Source of the DNA: Paralithodes platypus
Lineage: Eukaryota; Arthropoda; Malacostraca; Decapoda; Lithodidae
Assembly (NCBI GenBank): GCA_032716605.1
Contig: JAVRFV010002319.1
Coordinates: forward strand, 400,859 to 464,858
Direction: 5' to 3'
Length of the DNA: 64,000 nt
Part shown: one piece after another, positions 41,916 through 54,942 of the stretch
Position numbering within the stretch: position 1 is the first letter of the stretch
Layout of the letters: every line of letters begins with the position of its first letter
Notes under the pieces: model-generated
What the model was told of the DNA's origin: nothing
Database searches by the model: none
Seen by the model: the letters and a program-made list of their open reading frames with translations, nothing else
Program-made: the position numbers and the translations under genes

Positions 41916-42129
41916 TTAACCCATTCTCTACCAGCGACAGTATTATATTCTGGCAACTATTAGACCATTTTATTCAGCTTAGGAAGGACCTCTAGCAATA
42001 GTAAGGCTTCACACTGTCTCAACCAACCCTTTTAACTACCACAGATCCTTCCCAAGCTGCATAATATCATCTAAATATAGGCTAACTAGATTAAAATATA
42101 ACACACGTCGCTGGTACTCAAAGGGTTAA
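41916..42129. mobile_element. TTAA-C foldback MITE
   Basis: TTAACCCATTCTCTACCAGC and the mirror CGCTGGTACTCAAAGGGTTAA core; inner arms AGCTTAGGAAGGACC and GATCCTTCCCAAGCTG. Confidence 0.8.
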
Positions 42130-42236
42130 AATATCCTAAACTAACGATTGAGCATTTCTGCATCAATGTAATGTGGGATATTTAAGGCAGCTCAGACGGT
42201 AATGTGCAGCATAATTTACTGGTTCGGTTCAATGGT

Positions 42237-42542
42237 TTAAGGAAGGGGTTTAGTTTGCTCTCTAAACCTCCATCAAACTTATAAAAACACCCACAAGATA
42301 TAAATTTGTACATTTTTCGGTAGATAAATGTCCCGGCCGAAGGCCAATTCCTCTTCAAATACAGGCTCGCTATCGCTCGCCAGGAAAAAAATCGACACCT
42401 AAAGGGCACGAAATGGCAAAGAAATGGGGCAAAAGGTCTGAAAATCGCCAAACTGATGGGGCGAGTGTCTTGAAATCTCATAACTAATAGGGGTAAATAT
42501 GAGGGAGGAGAAGGACTCTAAAAACCAACTGCCTCCCCTTAA
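42237..42542 (-). mobile_element. TTAA-B MITE copy
   Basis: TTAAGGAAGGGGTTTAG start, CGGCCGAAGGCC, CGCTATCGCTCGCCAGG and GCCTCCCCTTAA end. Confidence 0.8.
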
Positions 42543-42664
42543 TAGTAGAATATTAATTTTGAAGACACCTCAACACTGCATCGCACCCACATTATTATAG
42601 TGATTCCAATTTAGTTCATTATACATATTATATGTAAATTGATTAAAACTATAGTCCAACGAGT

Positions 42665-42795
42665 AGAGAGAACACCTTCGGCCGGGACAGTTTTATACCA
42701 AAGTGTTTACAAATGTATCTTGATGGGGGGGGGGGGGGTCTTGGGGGGGGGGGGATGCTTGATGGCGGTCTAGAGAGGAAACATACTAAAACAAG
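42665..42795 (+). mobile_element. TTAA-B MITE fragment with G-runs
   Basis: CTTCGGCCGGGACAGTTTTA to GATGGCGGTCTAGAG; two G-runs (42726, 42746) disturb it. Confidence 0.5.
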
Positions 42796-42799
42796 GAGG

Positions 42800-42985
42800 T
42801 GACCAGTAGCGACATTGGTTTCTAACCGAGAGGACCGAGTTCGATTCTCGGCTGGTGGAGATGTTTGGGCAATCTCCTCACACCCCTTGCCTCTGTTCTG
42901 ATCGCCTAACAGTAAAATAGGTCTATGACAGGGTAAAACGGTTCCGTTCCTCGTGACCTAATCCCTTAACTACTACTACAAAAAA
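42800..42985 (+). mobile_element. tRNA-derived SINE S3
   Basis: GACCAGTAGCGACATTGG (A-box region), GAGTTCGATTCTCGGCTGG (B box), then a body with CTAACAGTAAAATAGG and an ACTACTACTAC-A tail. Confidence 0.55.
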
Positions 42986-43244
42986 CAACAAAAAACACAA
43001 ACACAAACACATAAGCCAATAAATACGTGGAACCGTGACCTGGGGCTGAGGTTGTGGCAGTTGTGTTATCTCCGAGGCATACAGGGTAAGCGGGTTTACA
43101 ACACACGATAACAACTGTAACTCTTTATCACCAACATACTACATACTACACTACCCCACTACACAACACTACACTACACACCACCACACTACACACTAGT
43201 CACCACTAAGCAAGCATTGCATATACCACCCGCGCAATTACGAT

Positions 43245-43857
43245 ACCGGTACCCCACAACTATACTATTAATACCGGTACCCCACAACTATACTATTAAT
43301 ACCGGTACCCCACAACTATACTATTAATACCGGTACCCCACAACTATACTATTAATACCGGTACCCCACAACTATACTATTAATACCGGTACCCCACAAC
43401 TATACTATTAATACCGGTACCCCACAACTATACTATTAATACCGGTACCCCACAACTATACTATTAATACCGGTACCCCACAACTATACTATTAATACCG
43501 GTACCCCACAACTATACTATTAATACCGGTACCCCACAACTATACTATTAATACCGGTACCCCACAACTATACTATTAATACCGGTACCCCACAACTATA
43601 CTATTAATACCGGTACCCCACAACTATACTATTAATACCGGTACCCCACAACTATACTATTAATACCGGTACCCCACAACTATACTATTAATACCGGTAC
43701 CCCACAACTATACTATTAATACCGGTACCCCACAACTATACTATTAATACCGGTACCCCACAACTACATTAATACCGGTACCCCACAACTATACTATTAA
43801 TACCGGTACCCCACAACTATACTATTAATACCGGTACCCCACAACTATACTATTAAT
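43245..43857. repeat. 28-bp tandem repeat, 22 copies
   Basis: Unit ACCGGTACCCCACAACTATA plus CTATTAAT; near-perfect except one unit shortened at about 43764. The overlapping palindromes ACCGGT and GGTACC occur in every copy. Confidence 0.95.
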
Positions 43858-43929
43858 ATGTAAAACTATACTAAACAAACCAACCACAACTATAAAGTCA
43901 AATTAATATACTACCAACAACAACACCAT

Positions 43930-43953
43930 ATCACTATGTACACTACACTATAC

Positions 43954-43988
<35 letters not shown>

Positions 43989-44034
43989 TACTACATACAC
44001 ACCACATATTATGCATCACTATGTACACTACACT

Positions 44035-44075
<41 letters not shown>

Positions 44076-44288
44076 TACAACATACCACACCACATATTAT
44101 GCATCACTATGTACACTACACTATAACACACACACACACACTCCACACACATATACTACAACATACCACACCTCTTATTATGCATCACTATGTACACTAC
44201 ACATTAACACACAACCACACACACACACACACACATACTACAACATACCACACCACATATTATGCATCACTATGTACACTACACTATA

Positions 44289-44320
<32 letters not shown>

Positions 44321-44527
44321 TACAACATACCACACCACATATTATGCATCACTATGTACACTACACTATAACACACACACACACACACACACACATATAC
44401 TACAACATACCACACCACATATTATGCATCACTATGTACACTACACTATAACACACACACACACACACACACACATATACTACAACATACCACACCACAT
44501 ATTATGCATCACTATGTACACTACACT

Positions 44528-44564
<37 letters not shown>

Positions 44565-45089
44565 TACAACATACCACACCACATATTATGCATCACTATG
44601 TACACTACACTATAACACACACACACACACACACACACATATACTACAACATACCACACCACATATTATGCATCACTATGTACACTACACTATAACACAC
44701 ACACACACACACACACACATATACTACAACATACCACACCACATATTATGCATCACTATGTACACTACACTATAACACACACACACACACACACACATAT
44801 ACTACAACATACCACACCACATATTATGCATCACTATGTACACTACACTATAACACACACACACACACACACACCACACACACATATACTACAACACACC
44901 ACATATTATGCATCACTATGTACACTACACTATAACACACACACACACACACACACACATATACTACAACATACCACACCACATATTATGCATCACTATG
45001 TACACTACACTATAACACACACACACACACACACACATACTACAACATACCACACCACATATTATGCATCACTATGTACACTACACTAT

Positions 45090-45128
<39 letters not shown>

Positions 45129-45334
45129 TACAACATACCACACCACATATTATGCATCACTATGTACACTACACTATAACACACACACACACACACACAC
45201 ACACATACTACAACATACCACACCACATATTATGCATCACTATGTACACTACACTATAACACACACACACACACACACACACATATACTACAACAACACC
45301 ACATATTATGCATCACTATGTACACTACACTATA

Positions 45335-45366
<32 letters not shown>

Positions 45367-45646
45367 TACAACATACCACACCACATATTATGCATCACTA
45401 TGTACACTACACTATAACACACACACACACACACACACACACAACATACCACACCACATATTATGCATCACTATGTACACTACACTATAACACACACACA
45501 CACACACACACATATACTACAACATACCACACCACATATTATGCATCACTATGTACACTACACTATAACACACACACACACACACACACACATATACTAC
45601 AACATACCACACCACATATTATGCATCACTATGTACACTACACTAT

Positions 45647-45682
<36 letters not shown>

Positions 45683-45727
45683 TACAACATACCACCACAT
45701 ATTATGCATCACTATGTACACTACACT

Positions 45728-45764
<37 letters not shown>

Positions 45765-46120
45765 TACAACATACCACACCACATATTATGCATCACTATG
45801 TACACTACACTATAACACACACACACACCACACACACATACTACAACATACCACACCACATATTATGCATCACTATGTACACTACACTATAACACACACA
45901 CACACACACACACATATACTACAACATACCACACCACATATTATGCATCACTATGTACACTACACTATAACACACACACACACACACACCCATATACTAC
46001 AACATACCACACCACATATTATGCATCACTATGTACACTACACTATAACACACACACACACACACACATATACTACAACATACCACACCACATATTATGC
46101 ATCACTATGTACACTACACT

Positions 46121-46159
<39 letters not shown>

Positions 46160-46206
46160 TACAACATACCACACCACATATTATGCATCACTATGTACAC
46201 TACACT

Positions 46207-46243
<37 letters not shown>

Positions 46244-46289
46244 TACAACATACCACACCACATATTATGCATCACTATGTACACTACAC

Positions 46290-46325
<36 letters not shown>

Positions 46326-46372
46326 TACAACATACCACACCACATATTATGCATCACTATGTACACTACACT

Positions 46373-46410
<38 letters not shown>
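43930..46410. repeat. About 82-bp compound (CA)n array, left part
   Basis: Units: TATTATGCATCACTATGTAC, ACTACACTATAA, a CA run of 12-30 bp, ATATACTACAACATACCACA. Only the CA length varies much. Long Thr/His ORFs are by-products. Confidence 0.95.
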
Positions 46411-46413
<3 letters not shown>

Positions 46414-47063
46414 CATGCTGTCCAATTTTGGTGTCCTTATTACAGAATGGACATAGATTCATTGGAGAGAATTCAGCGTAGAATGACAAAAATGATCCAT
46501 AATATTAGAAATTTTCCGTATGAAGAAAGGTTGAAGAAATTAGGTTTACATTCGTTAGAGAGACGCAGAGTTAGAGGGGATATGATAGAGGTGTTCAAGT
46601 GGGTTAGTGGGATTAACAAAGGGGACATGACAAATGTACTAAAGCTCAGTGATAGCGAAAGAACTCGTACCAATGGTTTCAAATTAGATAAATTTCGTTT
46701 CAGAAAAGAGATATAGGCAAATATTGGTTTGGTAACAGAGTTGTAGATGGGTGGAATAGGATACCAAGTGATAGTAGTGGGATCAAGAACGATGGAGCTT
46801 TAAAGAAAAAATGTGATAAGCATATGGACGAGAAGGGTTGGGTGTGAAGGGGGATCAGCCGGGTTGGGCCAATCAGCGCTCTGCAGACCCCCGTAATCCT
46901 GCGTTAATCTCTAACCGGTTTTGGTAAGATGATCCTCAGGGTATTAGAGTGTTGAGTCCTATAATTGGGCTTTGTAATTGGGGTTGTGTGGGACAGGGAT
47001 CTATGCTGCCTTGCTTAGGCCAATTCGGCTTTCTGGCAGACTCCCATTTTTTATGTTCTTATG
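46411..47063 (+). mobile_element. CR1-like LINE 3' end inserted in the CA array
   Basis: Reads CPYYRMDIDSLERIQRRMTK, RRRVRGDMIEVFKWVSG, then after a frameshift near 46716 FGNRVVDGWNRIPSD and a stop; a 3' UTR ends in TTATGTTCTTATGTTCTTA. This is the region C-terminal to the RT domain plus the 3' tail. The array resumes directly with TACTACAACAT, so this is a 5'-truncated insertion. Confidence 0.8.
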
Positions 47064-47201
47064 TTCTTATACTACAACATCCACACCCATTTATTCATCA
47101 CTATGTTTCTTATAACACCCACAAACACACACACACACACACCCACACACATACTACAACATACCACACCACATATTATGCATCACTATGTACACTACAC
47201 T

Positions 47202-47240
<39 letters not shown>

Positions 47241-47287
47241 TACAACATACCACACCACATATTATGCATCACTATGTACACTACACT

Positions 47288-47324
<37 letters not shown>

Positions 47325-47371
47325 TACAACATACCACACCACATATTATGCATCACTATGTACACTACACT

Positions 47372-47411
<40 letters not shown>

Positions 47412-47745
47412 ACATACCACACCACATATTATGCATCACTATGTACACTACACTATAACACACACACACACACATATACTACAACATACCACACCACATA
47501 TTATGCATCACTATGTACACTACACTATAACACACACACACACACACACACATATACTACAACATACCACACCACATATTATGCATCACTATGTACACTA
47601 CACTATAACACACACACACACACACATATACTACAACACCACATATTATGCATCACTATGTACACTACACTATAACACACACACACACACACATATACTA
47701 CAACATACCACACCACATATTATGCATCACTATGTACACTACACT

Positions 47746-47782
<37 letters not shown>

Positions 47783-47989
47783 TACAACATACCACACACA
47801 TACCACACCACATAATATATACTACAAACAGCATCACTATGTACACTACACTATAACATATACTACAACATACCACACCACATATTATGCATCACTAGAC
47901 ACTACACTATAACACACACACCCACACACACACACACATATACTACAACATACCACTCGTCATATTATTCATCACTATGTACACTACAC

Positions 47990-48027
<38 letters not shown>

Positions 48028-48397
48028 ATATACTAAAAACTACCACAACACCTATTATGCATCACTATGTACACTACACTATAACACACACACACACACA
48101 CACACATATACTACAACATACCACACCACATATTATGCATCACTATGTACACTGGCACTATACACACACACACACACATATACTACAACATACCACACCA
48201 CATATTATGCATCACTATGTACACTACACTATAACACACACACATATACTACAACAACATACCACACCACATATTATGCATCACTATGTACACTACACTA
48301 TAACACACACACACACACACACACATATACTACAACATACCACACCACATATTATGCATCACTATGTACACTACACTATAACACACACACACACACT
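47064..48397. repeat. About 82-bp compound (CA)n array, right part
   Basis: Continues the array at 43930. The first unit after the LINE is diverged, and some units near 47790-48060 are degenerate. Confidence 0.95.
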
Positions 48398-48751
48398 TTA
48401 AGGGGGGAGGGCTCACTTTTTGGTCGTATTTTTCATGTATATATTATTTTTCTAGTTTCCTCGCTAGACCTCCATCAAACTTTAAATAAACATCCATTAG
48501 ATCCCCCTTCTAGATTAATTTGTAAATTTTCCGGCCAAAGGCCGGTTCTTCCAAAATTACAGGCTTACTATCGTTCACTAAGAGAAAAAATCGACACCTA
48601 AATAGCACGAAAAGTGTTAATGTTGACACATAAATGAGGCAAAAGGTCTTAAAAACGACAAACTAATGGGGCAAACATCGTACAATCTGAAAACTAATGG
48701 GGCTAAGAATGAGGGAGAAGGGGGCCAGAAAAACGGCCTCTCTCCCCTTAA
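48398..48751 (-). mobile_element. TTAA-B MITE, complete, at the array end
   Basis: TTAAGGGGGGAGGGCTCAC start immediately after the CA run, and CTCTCCCCTTAA end. Confidence 0.8.
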
Positions 48752-48761
48752 GGCGTAGAAA

Positions 48762-48943
48762 GGGTGACCGGACAACTCAACCAATGGACCACTTCAACCA
48801 GTAGCTCTCAACCAGTAACAAATCAACCAATACGGTTAGGTTAGTACTATATTTTGGCACTGGTTTGGTTGGTCTTGGTTGATTTGGCACTGGTTGAGAG
48901 CTACTGGTTGAAAAGGTCTACTGGTTGAGATGTCCGGGAACCC
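48762..48943. mobile_element. 182-bp foldback MITE with 8-9 bp target duplication
   Basis: Inverted ends GGGTGACCGGACAACTCAAC and GTTGAGATGTCCGGGAACCC continue inward through CAACCAGTAGCTCTCAACCA. Flanks GTAGAAA and GTAGGAA suggest an imperfect target duplication, as for hAT or Mutator-type elements. Confidence 0.65.
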
Positions 48944-49025
48944 GTAGGAAGGCGTGGAGAGCGGGCAACTTTATCTGTGGCCGCCAGTTTGGTGCCGTCA
49001 TTATCAAACAAAGCACAATATTATA

Positions 49026-49237
49026 TTAACCCTTCTTTACCGGCGACCTATTTTCAGCATATTTGAGCTATTCTCAATCGTTGTTTGCGGTTTAAGAAGG
49101 ATCTGTGGTAGTCAAAAGGGTTAGTGAGATAGTTGGAGTCCTGTTTAGTGCTGGAGGCAATTTCTAAAACGCCATAACATCGTCTAACAGTAGCCGGGAT
49201 ATAGTTAAAAGGGCGTTACCGGTACTGAACGGGTTGA
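49026..49237. mobile_element. TTAA-C MITE copy
   Basis: TTAACCCTTCTTTACCGGCG left, TTACCGGTACTGAACGGGTT right. Confidence 0.75.
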
Positions 49238-49449
49238 ACCTTTTCAGTAACAGTGCAGTCCTTTTACCTAAATTATGGCTACTATTAGACGATATTATTA
49301 AGTTTGAAAAGGGTCTCCAGCAATTAACAGGTTTCAAGCTATTTTACCTAACCATTTTTACTACCACAGATCCTTTTTAAACTGCACAATATCGTCTGAA
49401 TATAGCTACAATGATATTAAAAACACGTCGCCGGTACAGAAGTGGTTAA
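49236..49449. mobile_element. TTAA-C MITE copy, adjacent
   Basis: AACCTTTTCAGTAACAGTGC left, GTCGCCGGTACAGAAGTGGTTAA right; abuts the previous copy. Confidence 0.75.
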
Positions 49450-49454
49450 GGCCA

Positions 49455-49675
49455 TGTAGAATGTAGATACCAAGACCAAGACCAATTTATATTTAATATT
49501 AAGACCTTTCGTGCCATTTAGGTGTCGATTTTTTACTGGCGAGCGATACTGAGCCTGTAATTTGTAGAATGTAGATACCAGTACCAATTTCTTTTAATAT
49601 TAAGACCTTTCGTGCCATTTAGGTGTCGATTATTTACTGGCGAGCGATAACGAACCTGTAGTTTTAAGAGTACTG
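49455..49675. repeat. About 108-bp direct duplication containing family B core
   Basis: TGTAGAATGTAGATACCA, TAAGACCTTTCGTGCCATTT and CTGGCGAGCGATA occur twice, at about 49455 and 49563. Confidence 0.75.
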
Positions 49676-49714
49676 TACAGTATTCGTTCAGGATATATAG
49701 ATTGGTCTTGCCGC

Positions 49715-49895
49715 GAGCCATGGCATAGTCAGTAGAGCGTCGGCTGTTGATCAAAGGGTTCGGTGATCGAGCCCTCACTGTCAATATGTTATTGGTAGAT
49801 GTCAAGCCCGGGCAACTTGACCTAGCAATTCCTGACAAACGCCTAATGTTAATGACCATCCCTTCTCGGGAATTACGGCGTCTGTAAAAAAAAAA
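49715..49895 (+). mobile_element. tRNA-derived SINE S2 with poly(A)
   Basis: GCATAGTCAGTAGAGCGTCG (A-box region), GGTTCGGTGATCGAGCCC (degenerate B box), a short body and A13 at 49886. The variable spacing excludes a functional tRNA. Confidence 0.6.
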
Positions 49896-50064
49896 AAACA
49901 CACACACACAAAAAACAACAACGAATGCTAGCGTAATGCATAAATGCTGGGAATTAGCCAGGTTGTTGCTATAATTAATGGCTCATTTAATGAAAGCAAC
50001 TCAAGACACCCCCATAATTAATGTACTGAACCTCTCCCTTCTCTCTCTCTCTCTCTCTCTCTCT

Positions 50065-50298
50065 CATGGAGAAATCCGGCTTCGCCGGAGAAATTTTTCT
50101 ATCGAAAAATGTACAAATTTAGCTTGTCAAAACAAAAATAAATATATATATGGGGGCTCGCTACCGCTCGCCAGGAAAATATTGACACCAGGATGGGGGT
50201 AAACGTCTTAAAACAGTAGGCTGAATAGGGCCAAATGGATACAAGCCAAAGAGAGATAGGAAGAGAAAGAGAACAAAAACGAGGTGGGCTCCCTTAAA
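50065..50298 (+). mobile_element. TTAA-A MITE, left arm missing
   Basis: Starts within the loop (GGAGAAATCCGGCTTCGCCG) after a CT run and ends GAGGTGGGCTCCCTTAA. Confidence 0.75.
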
Positions 50299-51129
50299 GG
50301 ATGTAAATATTGCTTTCCTTGAAGGGGATAGCTTCGATATAAGACGATTATTTCGGCCAGTTCTTTCATTCGGATTCTGGGACAAAGGAATATGGTTGAG
50401 TGCGTTTGTTAATCGAAGGTATGTAATATGTTTGTGTTAGTTAGATGTTAGTACAAATGACGATGATGATGATGATGATGGCTGGAGTAAAGTAGGAGAG
50501 TAGAGTAATTTGGATAGAGGAAGAATAAGGTGATAAATGAGAAGTACAGTAACAAAATCAAAATAGGACTTACAGGGTTTTTTATTATTTGCTCGACTGC
50601 ACACTAAAATTAACAAACTTTATTGATTTTTATATTCTTTTTAGGAAATCATTTCAAGTTGACACTATTATTTTGTATATTTTTAAAGTTTGGAATAATA
50701 ACCTTAGTTTTTGGTGTTTTTGTTATTCTGCATTAATCATCCGAAGGCTTTGTAATGCACTCAAAGTATCAGGTAACAACGACAAAAATACTAAATATGA
50801 CAATAATTGTGCTTTGTTGATTGTTTAGTTATAATATGACTTCAGAGGCCATCAACCCTTCTGGATTCTTTAGCCAGCACACTGTAAGTCAAGAATAGTG
50901 TCAGGACTTGAGCCCCTTTTCCAGAACTCCAGTCCTTTGATCATTATTTAGTTTTTACTTTCTCAATACATCTGTAGCCGACTGCACACGTGAAAGGATT
51001 AAACTAATATTTTTCTTTAAGCGGATGACTTAACTTGAGACCATTATTTTGGAATGTTTTTCTATTCAAAGTCTTATATTTAATTTATTTTAGAAACTGT
51101 CTAAATGTTTATAAAAATAACACCATATG
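50299..51129. other. Unassigned AT-rich stretch
   Basis: Only a (GAT)n at 50462-50480 and a 79-codon chance ORF (50589-50828) were noted. Confidence 0.35.
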
Positions 51130-51177
51130 AGGATGGGCCTTTATTATGGCAACGTTTCGCTTCACAGCTTCTTCAAG
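51130..51177 (-). mobile_element. Penelope-like terminal remnant
   Basis: The - strand reads ACTTGAAGAAGCTGTGAAGC then GAAACGTTGCC, a spacing seen in Penelope-like element termini. Interrupted by the following MITE. Confidence 0.35.
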
Positions 51178-51556
51178 TTAAGGGGGGTCACCTTCTTTTT
51201 TTCTCTTTCTCTCATGTTCTCTCTTTCCCTGGCGTGTATCCATCCATTCGGCCCCATCAGTCAACTGTTTTAAGACGCTTATCCCCATCCAGGTGTCGGT
51301 TTCTTCCTGGCGAGCGATAGCGAGCCAGCATTGTATGGAGAAATCCAGCTTCGACGGAGAAATTTTTCTATCGAAAAACATACAAATTTAGCTTGTCAAA
51401 ACAAAAATATATATGCTGGCTCGCTACCACTCGCCAGGAAAATATTGACACCTGGATGGGGGTAAACATCTTAACACAGTAGGCTGAATGGGGCCGAATG
51501 GATACAAGCCAAAGAGAGGGAGAGAAAGAGAAAAAAAGCGAGGTGGGGTCCCTTAA
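51178..51556 (+). mobile_element. TTAA-A MITE, complete
   Basis: TTAAGGGGGGTCACCTTC left, AGGTGGGGTCCCTTAA right, both arms intact. Confidence 0.85.
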
Positions 51557-51620
51557 CGCATCTACCTTTGTATTGGTTATATTTGTGTATTGAACGAACA
51601 ATAGCAGCTTTGTTATAACT

Positions 51621-51770
<150 letters not shown>

Positions 51771-52410
51771 TAAAAGTAGGACAGCAAAGATAATCATTGA
51801 AGATATACGTTAGACTCAAACTGTATGTAACAAACTGTACGGTAGTTGCTGTATCGTAATTATTTCATCATTGGTTTATTGTCCTGTATTTATTTGCTAT
51901 GTACCGGACGAACTGTAGATGTATATTTTGTGTTTGTTGTGCTTGCTTGTCGTTTATCCCCGAGTTGAGCGATAGATGCATTTAGGATCCATTTCAGCGA
52001 ACCGTTTAATCTTGTGTCTTGCCCATCACGCGAACTTTCAATTAACTGCACACCTACAGCTCCTCTGCCATTGGTAGTCATTGGAAAACACGCACAGGCA
52101 GGCAGACACAACACAGACATACACACAGGCAGGCAGACACGCAGACATAAACACATACATACACACATACAGTCAGACACACCTACAGACAGACAGACAG
52201 ACACTTACACACACACACAATTGATGCGCTATACTTACTGTTATATTGTACATACTTATACATGGATATGGTAAATCCAGTAGTAAATTAATAATGAAAC
52301 CAGTAATACATTGATGACACCCCTACTATATTGCTTGTATAAACTCACCAAAACACACAGCACATACAAACGAACACGCACACAAGCAAGTCACACGTAT
52401 ATCTCTCCCT
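51771..52410. other. Spacer with (CAGA)-rich tract
   Basis: CAGACA/CACACA tract at 52093-52220; the rest unassigned. Confidence 0.4.
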
Positions 52411-52600
52411 TTAACCCTTTCAATACCCTTTATGATGCCCTTTATCCTTTGATTCACGCATTCATTAGACGATTAAATTCAGCTTCGGTTATACCTATTC
52501 AAATCTGAGGGTTGACCGAGACAGTTATTTGCTAAACTCCGATAAGTTCTTCCAAAACAGAATATAATCCCTTATGGCTATAGCGAGAATCCAAAGAAAA
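52411..52600. mobile_element. TTAA-C MITE fragment
   Basis: TTAACCCTTTCAATACCC left end with ATTAGACGATTAAATTCAGC; right end lost. Confidence 0.5.
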
Positions 52601-52652
52601 TAATTACCACACCATATTTGGCCAATTATCCAGAAGTAAAGAGAGATATGTC

Positions 52653-52918
52653 GTTTTTCCTGGACCCCCTTCCCTCTTAGGTTTAGCCCCATTAGCTTTC
52701 AGATTTTAAGACTTTCGCCTCATTAGTTTGTTGATGTTAAGACCTTGCGTCCCATTTCTTTGTCAGTATTAAGACCTTTCGTGCCATTTAGGTGTGGAGC
52801 CTGTAATTTAGGAAGAACCGGTTTGGCCGGGAAATTTTCTACCGAAAAATGTAAAAATTGATCTCTAAGCGGGATCTGGAGGGTGTTTATTTCTAAGCTT
52901 GATGGAGGCGTGTGAAGG
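52653..52918 (+). mobile_element. TTAA-B MITE, ends lost
   Basis: CCTGGACCCCCTTCCCTCTT, the TTTTAAGAC ladder and TAAGCTTGATGGAGG. Confidence 0.65.
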
Positions 52919-53224
52919 AAATGATAATGCTAATATACTGTATATGTAAATCAATAAACAAATATATAACACCTACCCCCTTACGTGCCAGGAATAATGA
53001 GACGAAACACCCCATTCACCCTTCAAGCCGAGCGTCTCGTCTGAAGCCTTGACTGTCTGAACGTGATCTTATAGTTGAGTGGACCCCTGGGATATACAAC
53101 CAGCACCCAACTTATTCACTATGGCAAACACAAAATACGGTGCTGCTGCTTACTCAATGCCATCCACCCACGCTGGTTTCGGACGCCTTGTATATATTTA
53201 GTGATTGATTGTAATATTTACTAT

Positions 53225-53618
53225 TTACTTTCCACCTACTGTAGACCTCCATCAAGTTTACTTTCCACCTACTGTAGACCTCCATCAAGTTTACTTTCCA
53301 CCTACTGTAGACCTCCATCAAGTTTACTTTCCACCTACTGTAGACCTCCATCAAGTTTACTTTCCACCTACTGTAGACCTCCATCAAGTTTACTTTCCAC
53401 CTACTGTAGACCTCCATCAAGTTTACTTTCCACCTACTGTAGACCTCCATCAAGTTTACTTTCCACCTACTGTAGACCTCCATCAAGTTTACTTTCCACC
53501 TACTGTAGACCTCCATCAAGTTTACTTTCCACCTACTGTAGACCTCCATCAAGTTTACTTTCCACCTACTGTAGACCTCCATCAAGTTTACTTTCCACCT
53601 ACTGTAGACCTCCATCAA
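53225..53618. repeat. 33-bp array derived from family B, 12 copies
   Basis: Unit TTTACTTTCCACCTACTGTA plus GACCTCCATCAAG. The unit matches the TTAGTTTGTTCCCTAC...CCTCCATCAAG segment just inside one end of family B, and the rest of a B copy follows directly. Confidence 0.9.
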
Positions 53619-53872
53619 TCCATCAAGTACTTGGCCCCCAAGACTCCCCTTCCAGATAAATTAGTGCATTTTTTGGGGTAGAACATTTTGGCCGGGTTCC
53701 TCCTAAATTACAGGCTCGCTATAGCTCGCCTGCAAAAATCGACACCTAAATGGCACTAAAGGTCTTAAAATCGCCAAACTAATGGGGTAAACGTCTTAAA
53801 ATCTCATAACTAATGGGGCTAAACAAGATGGACAAGGGGGTCCAGAAAAACCCAAACCACTCCTTAGGATGG
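53619..53872 (-). mobile_element. TTAA-B MITE, continuation after the array
   Basis: CCAGATAAATTAGTGCATTT, GGCTCGCTATAGCTCGCC and AAACAAGATGGACAAGG; its left end is the 33-bp array. Confidence 0.7.
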
Positions 53873-53876
53873 ACGT

Positions 53877-54213
53877 TTAAGGGGAGGTATTTAGTTTGTT
53901 CCCTACGTTTTCATCAAGCTTAAAATTACACCCTCTAGACCCCCTTTCAAGATAAATTTGTACATTTTTCGGTAGAAAAATGTCCCGGCCAGAGGCCGGT
54001 TGCTCTTAAATTACAGGCTCACTATCGCTCGCCAGGAAAAAAGTCGACACCTTAATGGCACGAAAGGTCTTAAAATTGACAGAAATGGGGCAAAATGTCT
54101 TAAAATGTCAAAACTACTAGGGCGAACGTCTGAAAATCTGGAAATGAATGGGGCTAAACATGAGGGCTAAACGGGTCCATAAACAAATCCCTCTAGTGTA
54201 AATCTGTCCTTAA
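53877..54213 (-). mobile_element. TTAA-B MITE, complete
   Basis: TTAAGGGGAGGTATTTAG left, TGTAAATCTGTCCTTAA right, intact core. Confidence 0.85.
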
Positions 54214-54689
54214 TGTAGGTGTATTGTTATTTGTATTTAACAATAGGTGTATTTAGTATTAGTTATTTATCGTATCTTAGTGTATATAATATGTATTGAC
54301 CTTGATAATGGCAATATACTTGTTTCAACTTATTACCATACGGTTCATACGTTCTCTGCCTATCTAACTAATTAATAATCTACTTGTTTGGTTTTCTGTA
54401 TCCATCCATCCACCAATTTATCATTCAGTCAATCATTCTATCTATCTATTGATCCACCTATCTTTCTATGCTGCTTACCTTATTGACCTATTCTCTCTCT
54501 TACACACACAGACTTAAACACACACATACACAAAGCTACACACACATACACAAAGCTACACACACACACACACACAAAGCTACACACATACATACATACA
54601 CACACACAGTAATCAATCCCACCCATTTTATTTCCCTCTTGAGTTCATTGGTAGCCCCAGAACAACACATTGCAGCCCTCTCTCTCTCT

Positions 54690-54690
54690 C

Positions 54691-54783
<93 letters not shown>

Positions 54784-54832
54784 TATTATGCTCCTCCTCC
54801 TCCTCCTCCTCCTCCTCCTCCTCCTCCTCCTC
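54690..54832. repeat. (CT)n, (TGTC)n and (CTC)n microsatellites
   Basis: Three adjoining simple repeats: TCTGTC run to 54762, CT run to 54782, CTC run to 54831. CA-type runs also lie at 54503-54610. Confidence 0.95.
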
Positions 54833-54942
54833 CATCTTCTTCATTGGAGTAAACACCTTAAAGTTAAATACCTCTGTTATTCCGGTGCTTCTCACACAAA
54901 ACAAGGAAAGTAGGAATGGAACTCAGGATTGTCCCTTATGGG

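Noticed and set aside
43245..43857. CRISPR-like array
   Set aside because: Units are contiguous without distinct spacers, and all other evidence is eukaryotic.
43936..48401. Long Thr/His-rich ORFs over the CA array
   Set aside because: They follow directly from a stop-free CA repeat with an 82-bp unit; frames change whenever the CA run length changes and no start or promoter is present.
53075..53681. Apparent 11-residue repeat protein on both strands
   Set aside because: The 33-bp unit is derived from a MITE and is open only because it is a multiple of three without stops.
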